Positions 10,266-23,600 of a stretch of 64,000 nucleotides of DNA are shown here, in pieces (the stretch's first letter is position 1; the number at the start of each line of letters is the position of its first letter). The stretch comes from Lineolata rhizophorae (Eukaryota; Ascomycota; Dothideomycetes; Lineolatales; Lineolataceae), in NCBI GenBank assembly GCA_010093515.1, contig MU001688.1:141940-205939 (forward strand). The letters are read 5' to 3'. Both the position numbers and the translations under genes were made by a program. A model generated the notes under the pieces. It was not told the origin of the DNA. It made no database searches and saw nothing but the letters and a program-made list of their open reading frames with translations.

Positions 10266-12270
10266 ATGGCGGCCGCAATCTCTTCGCCGGGCAGCTCGCC
10301 GCGGCTGCCCAGCCCGCCGCCCATGGCCGAGGACCAGATCGGGCCCAAGTCGCCAACGGGAGCGACGTCCGCCGAGGAGCAGATGAAGCAGACGCTCGCG
10401 CGAGGCGTGGACAAGAACGCGTCGAGGAGGATACGACCGGGCACCAAGGCGGCGAACATGGCCGAGGGCCCGCCACTCGTTCCTCTTTCCGAGGTACGTG
10501 GGAATTGGGAACGCGCAGGAACATAGTTGCATCTCCGACAGCACAGAAAATGACGATCTAATGCTATATGCGCAGATTGACTCCGCTTTCCAGCTCACCG
10601 AGCACCTCAAAGCCCTCTACAACAACTACACGCACCCGCAAGACTCGGATCACGATGTCCCCATCGACAAGAACATGGCGCTGCGGCTCGCCCAGAATCC
10701 CGAGGGAGTCGACCGTGCTCTGTGGCTCTTCGAGCTGTGCCGCTTCCTCACGCAGAAGGCCAACTTAGTAGTGACGGCGCTCTTCCACGACGAGCCGCCG
10801 TGTTCGGCGCAGACGTGTTCGGAGATGCGCGCCTCAGAATGGCAGTACCTATGCGCGGTGCACGACCCGCCCAAGGCATGCTGCGCCATCGACTACTGCT
10901 GCCACACGCTCGACTGGGCGGCCAACACACTAACGTCGCCCAAGCACTTCCCATCGCGGCTCGCGCTCGGCACCGAGAGCTCCAACAGCGCCCACCAGCA
11001 GGTCCGCCAGCTGACCAACATCTTCCGCCGCGTGTACCGCATCTTCGCCCACGCCTGGTTTCAGCACCGCGACGTCTACTGGAAGGTCGAGGGCCGCACG
11101 GGACTCTACACCCTCTTCAAAACCGTTTGCGACGCTTACAGTCTCATCCCGGAGGACAACTACACGATCCCGCCCGACGCCGAGGGCCTCGAGTCGACGC
11201 CCGTGGGTCACGACCAGGCCGCTAGCGGCGCCGAGGTGCCCTCCGTTCTGAAGAAGCAGCAGTCGGAACCGCCGGCGGAGCCTGCGCCGGCGGCGCCAGA
11301 GCCGGTACCTGGGAAGGAGGTGGAGAGTGGCGCGGCAAAGGAGGAGCGGCGGCAGCACCGTACCGATCGCGGCAAGGATTCAAATGGAAACGGCCTAACC
11401 GCCAATACCACGAAGCGACATCGGCACTCGCCATCGGCGTCGGTGACTTCGGTTTCGACCGTGATCGAGGAGAACGAAGACGAGGAACCGTCCGCTTCGT
11501 CTGCTTCTGCGACTGCGGCCGAGGCCGCGGACCCGGAACAGCCAGAGCCGGCCGTGACGGTGGAAGAAAAGGAGGTGGAAACCGAGGACGCCGAAGCAGG
11601 CGAGAAGCCTCTCTCAGAGCAGCAGGGAGCCGTCGCGGAGCCCGAGCACGAGCCGGACGCGCCCGACGAGCAGGGCAAAGACGACGCGATGCCGGACCCG
11701 GAACCCGAGCCCGAATCCGCCCCGGAGCCCAAGCATGAGGACCCGCCATCAGACGCAGAGCCCAACCCCGCCCCGGAGACGCGCAGGGAAGAGCCCGCCC
11801 CAGAGCCCGACCCGGCTCCTAGCCACCCCGTCGGAGATCAGCCGTCGACCGCGGAGGCCGCGGCGCCGCAGGCACCGGTCGAGAACGCGCCGGCCGCCGA
11901 CGCGGGTGACGAGGAGGAGCCGACCGGCGCGACGCTGGCGGAGGGCGCCGAAGAAGCAACGGCGACGCCGGCCGAGCGCGCGGCCGCGGCCGCCGACACC
12001 GCGGTCGTGGGCAGCGAGGAGGCCGAGCGGGATGACGAGGCGGGAGGGAAAGGAGGGGACGTGTCGGGGGAGACGGCGGCGGCTGGGGAGGGCGAGGTCG
12101 TGGCTAGGATGGATGGGGAGACGGGCGAGGCGGAGGAGGGGAGGGGCGCGGGGAATTCGGTGGTGAGGGCGGGTGATGAGATGGCGGGTAAGGTGGAGGA
12201 GGGTGGCGAGAAGGGAGAGGTGGGCGCGGGCGCGGGCGCAGGCGCGGCGGCGAAGAAGGATGAGGAGTGA
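10266..12270 (+). CDS. MOB3: MOB3/phocein, STRIPAK complex subunit
   Basis: Two exons: 10266-10493 and 10576-12270, with an 82-base intron (GTACGTGG donor, CGCAG acceptor). Product 640 aa. Residues 1-76 are a low-complexity N-terminus rich in Ser/Pro. The MOB domain spans about 77-280 and carries the zinc ligands Cys152-x4-Cys157 and His235-x4-His240 (in IFAHAWFQH), plus the phocein-like blocks PSRL, FRRVYRIFAHAWF and IPEDNYTIP. Phocein-class MOBs bind striatin in STRIPAK, which in Sordariales controls hyphal fusion and fruiting-body development; that role is known for the family, not shown here. From about 281 to the end the protein is a roughly 360-residue disordered tail dominated by Glu, Pro, Ala and Gly, far longer than the single-domain animal homologue. 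The chosen ATG is the last in-frame one before the conserved body; earlier in-frame codons are not supported. Confidence 0.92.
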
Positions 12271-15200
12271 TTTGGAGGATTGAGGAGGTGAGGCTTTTTT
12301 TTTGGGAGGGGGGTGGTTGGGAGGCTAGCGGGCATCGAAAGGCGTTGTTTTCTCGGTGGGGGAGCGCCAGGGGCCTTTTAATGATGTTTGTATTATTCTT
12401 GTCTAAATAGCATACCACTGTTGCGGTTTTCCATACTCGGTTGCTCGAATACCCTCTCTGCATTTGGGAGTCTCACTGGCGATTTGAATAGAACCTATGT
12501 AGGGCAGCTACTACTGTGTGTGTATAGGCGGATCCGTACGTGCATGTGCCATATATAGCAAGCGAGGGCTACGACAACGGTGATAGAGATCCCACAACTG
12601 TCAATCACGACCCGCGATCAGGAGTTAAGTCCGCGACCAGCGTGCTGGATGGCTTACCACTGGAGATTAGGCCTGCTGCTCCCCTACCCAAGACACTAGG
12701 TACATTCAGACTTGGAAGACTAATCGGGACGGACGAGGGAACCGTTCAGCTCCGCTAGCAAGCCCTTCCTACGTTTCTTTTTGCAACGCCCAGGCCACAC
12801 ACCCCTCTCTCTCTCTCTCCCTCTCCTCTTTCCGGCGCCTTCGTCGCCTTTCTCCCCATTGCTTTTTTGTTCCCGGCCCCCGGCCTACCTCAGTAGCTGA
12901 GACACGCTACCGTCGACGGGGCCAATCCAACACAGCGAGCCCCATCGTGCCCGTGATAGACAGGGGGGGTTTACATAGGAGCGCCAGAGCTCGGGTACGG
13001 TGTTGGCGCGAGATGTCGCACCCCTGGCATCGAGACGACGTCCTCGGTGCTCTTTGCCGCGGGAAGGAAAATCGGAATGGGTAAGAGAAATGGAAGGAGG
13101 CGGGATCGCGGCCGGGGAGGGGCGCTTACTACGTACATGCGTGCGGTGATTCCAGTCCGCGAGATCACCGGCGCGGCACGTGGTTGGTTGCCTTGGAGCT
13201 CGGGGATGGGCGGGTTGCTTTTTGGGTGCGAGATGCTAGTCGCCGCTGGGCTGCGAAAGGGAAGGGGACCTACCTAGGTAGATCCCCGTGTGTGCAAACG
13301 GAGTGCATTGACTAGGGCGATCACGGCACTGTACGATGGCAGGTCTGGCTGGTTTTGCGGAGATTTCCGCACCGGAGAAGGCTTGGAAGGAGGGCAAGGA
13401 GGCATCGAGTGAATGAACTTCATCCTAGATAGGCAGATTCCTACTATGTGCGGCAGCAAGAGCCGAGAGAGCTCGCGCCTCACTCGCCGGCGCCACTCGT
13501 GACTCTACCTAGGTACAGTAGGTCCTCCAATGCTCACGGACGCCCCGTCTAGGCCTCGGCGGTCTCGTGCGCTGCCACGCATCGGCCAGGAGACAAGAGG
13601 ACGGGTTGGCGGAGAGCGTCCTGGGACAGAACAACAGGGCGCGAACCGACTGTGCCGGGCGCGCAGGCAGCGCTCTCGACGAAAAAGAAAAGTGGCTGAA
13701 AAACAAAAAGATCGTTTGCGGTCGGGCTGGGTTGGGTCGGGTTGGAAGAACGCCTCGTCGGACGCGCTGAGCCGGGGTCTAGATATTGAGTTGAGGCGGT
13801 ATTACATACGGGCGATTTCTCACGGATTGCTCCTGATTGGACGGCGGGCGGCGCCACGGCACACGGGCCCACGGGACCCGCGCCGGGCGCTCCACGCGGC
13901 TGTACCTGCTGCACCTCCATCCCCAGGCCTGTACATGCACACCTACACCTTTGCTCCCTGCCCCGACATCCCCGCGCACGCACTTACAGCAGCGTCCTTG
14001 TTGCTTTAAATGGACGCGCGGGCGACTGGTGCTCGCCAAGGCGGCCCCGGGCTGTTCGGGCGGCGGCGCCAGGACCCCAGGACCGCTGCTCTCTTCTCTT
14101 CTCCTCCCCGGGACGGGGATTGCTGCACACCTTCCCTACCTACATGTCTGGCCCGCACGTACTACGTCTGTAGTTGAGGTACATACGTAGGGTATGCGGG
14201 GAGCGACTCGGAGGCCCTATTGAATGTAGGGCAGAACAAGCTTCGCAGCTTCGATCCCCGCATGAGGCCGCTCGAATTTTTCGCCCGCGCGCCCTCCGCA
14301 TTGGCCGGCGGAAGCTCCCCTTCTCGGCCGGCGCCGGGTACGCACCTACATACATTTACACTCCGCATTGCACTCTCGATAGGCTCTTTCTCCCCGCCTT
14401 TGCTTGGCCTCGAGCCGCTCACGCGCCGACCTGCCTACCCCGCGAAACACCTATGTACGTGGGCTCCCTCGCCCCTTCCTTTCGGCCCGCACCTCCATCC
14501 CCATCGCCATGGATGATGGGGGCCGAGATGCCCGGCCAGGCCATCCATCGCCAAGGCGCGGCGCCGCCCGCTCCTTGCCCAGTCCGGGGCGGCGAGGCGT
14601 CGAGGTTGGCCGCCTTCCTCCTGCTCTCCTTCTCCTCCTACTCGCTCTCCTCCTCTTCCGCCTGCTTGCTGCTGCGCAGCACACGCACGGCTCGGGCGAG
14701 GCGTCACGTTCGCGGGCGGGAGCGCATGCGCTAGGGCGCGAGGGCAGCGAGGAATGGGAGCGGCAGCTCTACGGAGCGGGACGTCAATGGGAACACCCTG
14801 GCTCCCGGACCGCCGGACAAGGTACATACCTACATATAGTGCGGACGGCTTGGCAATGGAGGTGGGAAGCTTGACGGGTGGGTGCCTCGCAATTAGGGAG
14901 GGGCTTGTGTGCTGGCTTGCCTGTGGAATACACAGGGACGGGCCTACGTACATGCGTGCGTATGGACGTGGGCATGGCACGAGCGAGGAAATAGCACAAA
15001 TGTCGACGCGGCATGCAAATCATCCGAAACAAAACTATTACTGTCGGACGAGCAGGGACGGCGCAGGCGGTGGAGCAGCAAGAGCTCGCCTTTCGCGATT
15101 CGTGGGGCGTGATTGTGGAGACAAGGCGGACCAGAAGCGACTGGAGAATAGAGGTGGATCTTCTCCAGATGATGCTGGAGACCACGTGTAGGTACGCATT

Positions 15201-18200
15201 TAGTCCCTTTTTCGATCGAAGTGCTCCCCTCTCTTGGCCGGCATCGATGATGGAGATGGAGGACCACTCAGTGCTTTCTTCACAGCTCGTAAAGTCTAGC
15301 TCTTTACACCCCTCCCCTCCCCTCCTAAGCATTGGTGTCCCGGGCCGCCAGGATATGCTGACACGCCCAGCACCAGCACCAACCTCAGCAAAAAAAGCTT
15401 GCTGCGACGACCGCGTACTCAGGTATTGTGACGCCCAGTAGTGCCTGGGTCAGCCAAGCCCCCAAATCACGCCTTTTTACTACTGTGCCTACGTACCTCG
15501 GACATCGCGGCTACACCCAGCGCCTCACTCTTTCAGACATAAAAAAGGAAATATAAATAAATATAAAGTAACATAAAAGGGGAAGGAAGGAAGAAACGAA
15601 GCCAAAAAGAGAGACTCAAGAGAGATGGAGAAGCCCATAGAACTTAGCTAGAGACAGAAACCGCACCCCCCCCCCCCCCCGGGCGGGCGCTCTCCCCCGG
15701 CTCCGGATCCCAGAGCGTGCCGTGCCTCCGAGTTTGTGTGTGCCAGGCCGGCAGGGCGGGCGGGGCGACGGGGGAACCACCCTGGTCCGGCGGCTCGGAT
15801 CCGGGGTAGGCATACCTAATCTGGAATGGCTCGGATTGGACGAGGCGTGCCTTTTGCCAAGAACGCGAGTGTGGAGAGCGAGGCGCAGCGTGCGAGGCGG
15901 AGTGAGCGAGGGAAGGCAGGTGTGCGGCAGGCCATGGTTTAAGCTGGTGGTGGACGTTTTGGGCCTTCCTTTTTTTTTTTTGGGATCACCTACAGTGTGT
16001 GTCCCGAGCGGTTGGTCGGCCGAGGCTGTTAACTTGGGCTCCTCGAGCCGAAAGATGGCGGCGGGCCCGGGACCGAGGGTGACCTACCGACCTACCTACC
16101 TAGGTGCAACAGAGTGAGAACGGGAGCGTGCCGTGGTAGCGTTCGCTGGCGGGCGGGCAACCTACAGTAGGTGCAGCACCTACCGTTCCACGGAACGGAG
16201 CGCCGGTGATCCTTCCTCCGTCAACGTCTGGGACTTTGACTTCTACTACTACTACTACCCACGACGAGCATGAGCCCTGGCTGCTACATATTCTGAGCAA
16301 GCACGGAGCTCAAAAGCCAGCACTGCGCCTTACTCGACTGCTCCTACATACCCTCCTATGTACATAAACCCCCCCCCCCGGGTCTATCTCTCGCGAACCT
16401 CCCATAGCCCTACCCGCTACGAACCTGCTACGTACTACGTACGTCGCCCCGGCGCGCGTGATCGCGAAGGCGGCGAGGACACATACATACATAGGTACTG
16501 TATGTACGTAGTCCGCAGGTAGCGCCTCGTCCCCCCCCCCCACACCTCGCCGCCAGAGCCTCTGGCGGCCGGGCGCCATCCAGGGACACGCTTTCCGGTT
16601 GGCGTTTAGTCGGGCGCTGCGGCTCCTCGGCTTGGCGGAACCGGGATCCCGGCCTGGGCCGGCCTGAGTGGACGGGGACGCGTCCGGCGTCGCTAGCTGG
16701 GTAACTTGGCCGAGGAGGTTACATGCTACTGGACGTATGTGCTTAGGCACCTGCTTGAAGCGAGCAGTGTAGGCGAGCGATGGCGTTGCAAGGGGAGAAG
16801 GAGGGTGGGATTTTCGCTGGTAGGTTGTGTAAGGCTGATCTTCAATCGTTGCTGGTATGTACTGTACGTAGTACTTCTGATAGGCGACGGGAAGCCCCGT
16901 GCGGGTTTTTCTCCTAGGGGAAAAAAAGGGCCTGAGACAGACACATTGGAGATTCTCTTCCATGTTCCATGACTGCAAGTGTCGGCTCACTTCTGCTTTG
17001 CTCAGTGGTGGTGTTGGAAGCTGTTTGACAATGATTTTAGACGATGATTTTGGACCGAGATCTACATCGAGGCGGCCGTTTCATCTGCCCTACTAGTTCA
17101 CTACATTCGTAGAAGGATTGAAATCGAGGCTCAGCTGAAGAATTTTCTTTTTTTTTTCCTTCCCAAGGGAGCTTGTTCCTATCGAATGGTTCTCCACGAG
17201 AGGCTGCATCATGATGATATCGGGCGGCGTGAGGCGTCAAACAGGGGGGCAGTGAAGCCCTGCCGACATGCCGCATGGAAGGGCGGCGGAAAATAACTAT
17301 AGAACGACGACGACGTACGGGCGTTTCCGACTTCTAACGTGGCCTTGTGCTGCAGACGGAAGCTTTTTTTTTTTTTGCTTCTCTCGGCGCTGCAAGCGCG
17401 CCTTCAGCTGGCAGGGACGACAATCAAAGACGCAATTTCTGTCATGTATTGAGTTGACGACCTAGGCGGACCGGGAGGACGCTACTACTACCTAAAATGT
17501 GCGCCCCCACGGCCCGCGTGGGGGTCGCGACGTACCCAGCTGCCCAACTCGTGCTGGTCTCGTCGTTGACTCCCCCCCTCTCCCGGGGCCCTCGAAGCAA
17601 AGAAAATTTTCTTCGCGCCAGCCGTTGGGCTGGCCTCTCCGACGGCGTCGTGCGTTCGATAACGAGACGTGCGATCTTTTTTGCCCTACGTCTCGGATTG
17701 ATCCTCGCCGGTTGGGCGAGGCGGCGTGCAACGCTGGCCGGGAGGGCTGGTCTCGGCTTCCGCGTGGAAGGTATGTACATAGCTGCCGGGCGACGGTGCA
17801 CCCGGCGCCGATAGCGGGAGGGAGGGGAGGGGGGCAAGAGAAGCTCGTCGCCTTCCGCGAAGCAGTCGTATCACGGAGCACGAAGTGAAAGGAGCGGGGG
17901 CGTTCTTCTCTTTGTGGGAGTGGGTGGATACCTCGCACCTTTGGGTCGCTATTATTTACCAGCCGTCGAGAACGATGAGAATAATATGCGACGGTGTTCG
18001 CGCATGGCTTGCAGCCCGACAGCCGACCCAAGGCCCTTGCAATCAAAAAGAAGCGAGAATGCACCTACAATGCGTTTTATTGCTGCCGCGGTTTGCGAAC
18101 CGCCAGGATGCGAAGGAAGCGAACGGGAGGAATCCTGACGGACGGATGCTCTTGAATTGAATTCAACTCGGTCGCGGAGAGAGGCTGGAGCCGCGTTGCC

Positions 18201-20633
18201 GTAGCCATCTCGGCGAGCGCATCTGGAGAAAACGAGGGCACCGGCGGAGAGCCCCAGGGCCGGCTGACCCATGATGATGAGTCGCGCTCGCGCACGCACG
18301 CACGCACGCGCCACGCAGGCATCTGCAAGTCACGGTCTGGGGTGGGGCGGCTGCGGGCTCGCGAGCGCGCGGCCGCGATCTGGAACGCGCTTCGGTGGGC
18401 GGCTTTTTATCGGCGGCAGCGGCGGAGGACGGGGGGGTGGGTATGTACATATGTATGTGTGTGTGTGCCTTGGTTGCGCGCGTCCCGGTACCGGGGGTGG
18501 GCCAGCGCGGTGGAGGCCGGCGGCGCGGCGGCGGGCGGGCGTCGGCTTCCCGAGGAGGCATGCGGCGGCCGGGGCGGCTGGCGATGGCGCGCAAATGGAG
18601 CGGTCTCGTCGCCCAGTCGTGGCAGGCGCCAAGGCCCCGGCCGACGCGGCCCCTCCACCGGCCGAGCCTGCCGCCTGCTGCGCGAGGGGCCGAGCGGCGG
18701 CGTCGCCCGCGCCCGCTCAAGTGACCGCCGCCGGGGGGGAGGGGGCCGCCGATGGGCACCTCCGCGGGCGCCCATTGGCCTGCGGCGCCGGGGGCGCGGC
18801 GGCCGGGCGGCCCCATCGCCGTACTATCTTATCCTCGCCCCTCCCCACGCGCTCGCTCCCCCAGAGCACCAGAGAAGCACCAGACCCGAGCGCCTCTCGT
18901 CCTCCCCACGGCGCTGGCGTGAGGGCAGCAGAGAGCGTGCACGACGGCCAGCAACGCCCTCCAGGCTCTGGCGCCCGGGACCCGCGCACCGCCGCCCGGC
19001 CCCGAGCCAGCCCTTGGGGGCTTCCCGGCAAGCCCCTTCCTTCCGCTCCTCTCTCCCGCCGCGGCGGCGCGCCCGCCACGCCCAGCCCGCAGCGCGCGCC
19101 CTGCCCCCGGCGGAACACCACCTGCCTGCCCTTCGCCCTGCGGCCCCCTCCCCTCCAGGCTCCCCTCTCCCCCTCCCCCCCGGCATCGCGCGGCTGGGGC
19201 CCCAGCACCAGCAACCCAGCCCGCCCGACAGAGCGCCAGAGAGAAGCCTGCGCGCGCCCTACGCTACGCTGCTACAGTACGTAGTACATACGCCCAGGCC
19301 CGCTCTCCACTCCAACCCACCACTCTCCTCCACTCGCTCCACCGGCGCTGCTCTTCCTCCACCACTCGCCGCCTGCTGCTCGCCGGCGAAGCTCTCGACT
19401 CACCCTGCGCGCGCAAACCAAAACCGCAGACTCTCGCACGACATCCCACTCTCCGCAACCCACCCCCCGCCCGCGGCGCGCTCGTCCCCCCCCATACCTC
19501 TCCCTCCCGTGATCGGCCTGCCTGCCCGTTGCTCGGCCTACCCACGCGCCTTGCTGCAGGTCGACAGGGCAGCGCGAGAAAAAAAAAAAATTGGACGGTT
19601 TCCACATCCGCAATTTGCCCTCCGCGCCGCCTGGGTAGGCTGCCGAGAGGCGCCCGGATCAGAGACAATCTGGAGTGACAGGCGACGGATGGCGATCACG
19701 TCCTAACGGTTCGGACGAGGTTTGCCTCCAGCTTTTCGGTTGCCCTTGGTGTTTGTTGGTCGCGTCCCTGGACCTGAACCGACAACCACCGGGACCTTAT
19801 TTCTCGAGACGGTGTCGACCGTTTGGGACACCCTCGCCATATACCTACCCTAATTTTTTTTTATTATCATTATTATTTATTGTCGCGCCTGGCTTTCTCC
19901 CCCCCACCCCACCTCCTTCTTCCCAAAGCCAACCCCCCATTCACCGCACAAACGACGCGCCCACTTCGACGAAGCATGCCCGCCGCAGCCGTCCGACGCC
20001 TATCCCGCGACGAAGAGCGAGCTGCCGCGCACGCGAGCGCCTGAAGAAAGCAGTATCCCACGAGGTTGTCTTGGTGCGGACAACGCTCGAAACCCCCGAG
20101 AACTCTAGGGCAAGAAAAAAAGGAATACTTCGCCACCGGACACATACATACGAGCCGTCCCTATTATTATCATTGTTGTTGTTGTTGTTTTTTTCTTTTG
20201 CTTGCCCTGCAGGTCCGCCTGGGGCAATTCCTCGAGAAAGCGCGCTCTTCTCCTCTCGTGCTCCACCGGCGAGCGATTTGCGCCTGCCGCGTCCGCCGCC
20301 GAGTCCGAGCACACGACACACGGTTGCACGAGCGGTGCCTGGTCGGACCCGAACGCTCGATCCCGGCCTGGCAGGGACTGACGCTGCCCGCGCGTCTGCA
20401 CTCCCCGTAGCGGACGAGCTCCCGAACACGCGCGCGCGAGAGAGAGAGAGACTCCGCTTTCACCTCTCTCCTCACCTCCACGCTCCGCCCGGAGCATTAG
20501 CCCCCAATCGCCATCCACCGACACTCGAACGCGGAGCAGGTTCCCTTGACCTCCTCCCGCCCTCGGTCCCCACTCTCGTCGTTCACCCGCCCCACTCCGA
20601 TCTCCCCCCCGAGCGCTTGTTTAGTCAAGGGCA
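12271..20633. other. 8.3-kb GC-rich gene desert with short palindromes and homopolymers
   Basis: No frame here yields a recognisable domain; open frames are Arg/Pro/Ala/Ser-rich by-products of high GC. The stretch is studded with the palindromes CCTAGG (inside CTACCTAGGTAG at 13270-13281, TACCTAGGTA at 13506-13515, ACCTAGGT at 16098-16105) and TACGTA (around 13130, 14160-14190, 16430-16445, 16500, 16865, 19270). It also holds a (CT)n tract near 12804-12830, C runs of 15 (15666-15680), 11 (16369-16379) and 11 (16531-16541), a (GCAC)n run near 18292-18308, and a GT-rich run near 18440-18468. From about 18,700 to 20,630 it becomes pyrimidine-rich, as expected of the promoter and long 5' leader of the downstream transcription factor. 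It may host long noncoding or leader transcripts; that is inference. Confidence 0.6.
15666..15680. repeat. C15 homopolymer
   Basis: Fifteen consecutive C residues, immediately followed by a G-rich segment. It is the longest of three C runs in the desert; the others are C11 runs at 16369-16379 and 16531-16541. Such tracts are slippage-prone and can form G-quadruplex or i-motif structures. Length is also vulnerable to sequencing error. Confidence 0.8.
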
Positions 20634-23600
20634 ATGTCGGCGCAAATCCTGTCAATGCATCCAGCGCACGCTCCCGACTTTGGCAAGGCCCGCGAGGCCC
20701 TGACTCCGCTGCGCTCCGCCGACGGTCCCGCCATGGCCGGCGCGTCCGCCGCCGCCGCCGCCGCCGCCGCCTCCTCCATCGGCGGCCACCCCGCCCCGTC
20801 GGCGTCCATGACCCCCGGCGGTCCCACCCCCATGGAGGACGTGACCAAGTCGCCCGTCTCGGACGACGCGTCGCGCGGGCGCCGCCGGACGCGCGGCGAG
20901 GGCGACGCCGCAGACGGCGAGACGGACTACAACGGCGACGCGGACGCGGCGGGCGCGGCGGGGTCGTCGCGGAAGAGGCGCCGGAGCAGGAAGGGCTTGG
21001 ACAAGAAGTTTGAGTGCCCGCACGAAGGGTGCGGCAAGAGCTATTCGAGGGCCGAGCACCTGTATCGGCATCAGTTGAATCGTGAGTTCCGAGCCTTTTT
21101 GCTTGCTTGCTTGCTTGCTGGTCGCGGCTTGACAAGGCGCCACGGGATGAGGTCTCCAGGAGTTGACGTTTCACATATTCTGGTACGCACGCTAACATAT
21201 CGCAGATAACCCCAAACAAATCTACCACTGCGATTTCCCGGATTGCAACCGCTCATTCGTACGGCAAGACCTGTGTGCTCGCCACAAGGAACGACATACG
21301 GCGCGAGGCTCTCAGCTTCTGCGCAAAGACACGTTTATGAACAATCTTAATCCCATTGTCACAGGAGCTCTCGCGAACAAGAATGCCGTCCTTGGGAAGC
21401 CGCCGCAAGGCTCGCCACCAGTTCGGCCGGGCGACGGACAGTACCAAACCACCATCCTTAACTCGAACGGAATAGGCGGTAAGCCAAGCGATCGAAGCTT
21501 CATCGTGCAGTCCCCAGCATCCGCCGTTCCCAGCTCGGCAACAGCCGGTTCCGAAATTTCGCCACCGCTGGATGCCCAACTACACTCGCCCGCGGCAATG
21601 CACGCAGTCAATCGTTCTAAGAGTGACGACATGTATCGTGCGGCAGATGCTCCCCGACCTTACGAAATGAACACGCCACGATCGGGGCCTTCGTACGGCC
21701 CGGGAGGCCCCCAACGACATACGAGCTTTGGGTCGATGGGCGCTCATCGGCCGCAAATCTCCCCGCATACGAGGCCGACGGACAATTTTTCGAGGCCCCC
21801 TTTACCAAGCCAGCAGTCCGTGCCTGGCTCGGTGCAGAGCAATCCGATGCACTCGCCATACGGCGTCACTCCGACCCAACAGCCACAGCAGTACGGCACG
21901 CCTCAACAGCAAGCCAGCGGCAGCGGCCATTTCCCGTCGCCATCGCCGGCTACGTATCAGTCACAGCAAAACTTCCCCCAGTTCACTTCCCTCCCTCCTC
22001 CTACGTTCACGACGATGAGCCAAGCACCCACGAGTAGAGACGACTCGCAGTACGCGACGTCGGGCACACCACGCGCCATGCAGGGCATTCAAGACGTCAG
22101 TTCCGGGGCCAACGACAACAGAATGAGCGGAGTTACGGATGCCTTTGAGCCCAGCTTGCAGCAGCAACCGTATACCATGCCCGTGTTTGGCGGCGACGGG
22201 CTTGGCCGATCGCCGTTCGCCATGGCTGACGACTTCACGGCCTGGTTGTTCAACGACTCGCAGTTCAACAACTCGCCAATGGGGGGGTATCCCGGGGCCG
22301 GCAACATGTCGAACATGATGGGATCGGCGTCGATCGGTCTGCAAGCACCGTACTTCAACTACGATGGCGCCGTCGCGGGGTATTTGCCTCAGCCTGCTCC
22401 TCCGCAGCATCCAATGGCCGTCAACGCGATCTTAGACACGAGTCTGCCCGAGTCCGCACTTTCAGAGTCGAAGCGCCAGGAGATCATCGATCTCATCACG
22501 ATGCGATTTAACGAGACGGATCACGCGCCCGTACGAAAGCAGAAGGAGGAACTTCTCGAGGGTGACAAAGACAACGAGACGCATGTCCTCAGCTTGCATA
22601 TGATGCAAGTGTACATTGGCTCGTATTGGTTGCACTTCCACCCGCAACTGCCGATCCTGCACCGGCCTACGTTCAATGCGGACGCCTGTCCGGATCTGCT
22701 CCTGATTTGCATGATGGCTCTGGGCGCCTCATGCTTAGAGAAGAACCACGGCCACGAGGTGACGAACGCATGCTCAGAACTCGCGAGCTTCTTAGCGTGG
22801 CACGTCCGTTGGGAGATCTTCATGGACGCCGACTTCCGGCCGCCGGCGAAACTCTGGATCTTCCAGGCTTTGCTCCTCCTCGAGATCTTCGAGAAGATGT
22901 ACTCAACGCGGCCGCTGCACGAGCGCGCCCACATCCACCACGCGACGACGCTCACGCTGATGCGCCGAGGCAGCTCGCTGATAGGGCGGTCCGCGCTGGA
23001 TTCGCCGCCAAGCGTCAACAAGGATGCCAAGCAAGGATCGGTTTCTTCGTCGAACGGTTCCGCGCACGCGTCCGGCACCAACACGCCCGACGAGTGGTGG
23101 CATCACTGGATCACGAACGAGGCGACGCGGCGCGCCGCGTTTGCGGCCTTCGTCATGGACTCCATCCACGCCACCATGTTCGGACATTCGGCCGTCATGG
23201 TCGCCCACGAGATGCGGCTTCCGCTGCCATGCGACGAGGCTCTGTGGTCCGCGACGAGCAGCGCAGAAGTTGGACGCGTGGAAGCCAGCCTGCACGCCAA
23301 CGGCGTCAAGCCGACGACGTTCCTCGACGGGTTGAAGAAGACGCTGAATGGGCAGCCGGTTCGGACAAATTCGTTTGGCCGGACGATCCTCATGGCGGGG
23401 TTACTAAGCGTGTCTTGGCACATGAACCAGCGTGACCTCCAGGTCAGCTCCCTGGGTGTATCGCAGGCCCTGGGCGGCCGCGACAAGTGGCGCGGCTCCC
23501 TGACGCGCGCCTTTGACTTCTGGAAGCGCGACTTCGACGAGTCGCTGGCCAAGAGCAACGACCTCGCGGCCCCCGGCGCCTACAGCTACTCCAACGCCAT

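Noticed and set aside
18271-19706. Overlapping long plus-strand frames (337 and 454 codons) in the desert
   Set aside because: These are Arg/Ala/Pro/Ser-rich by-products of GC- and pyrimidine-rich DNA, overlapping in several frames with no domain.
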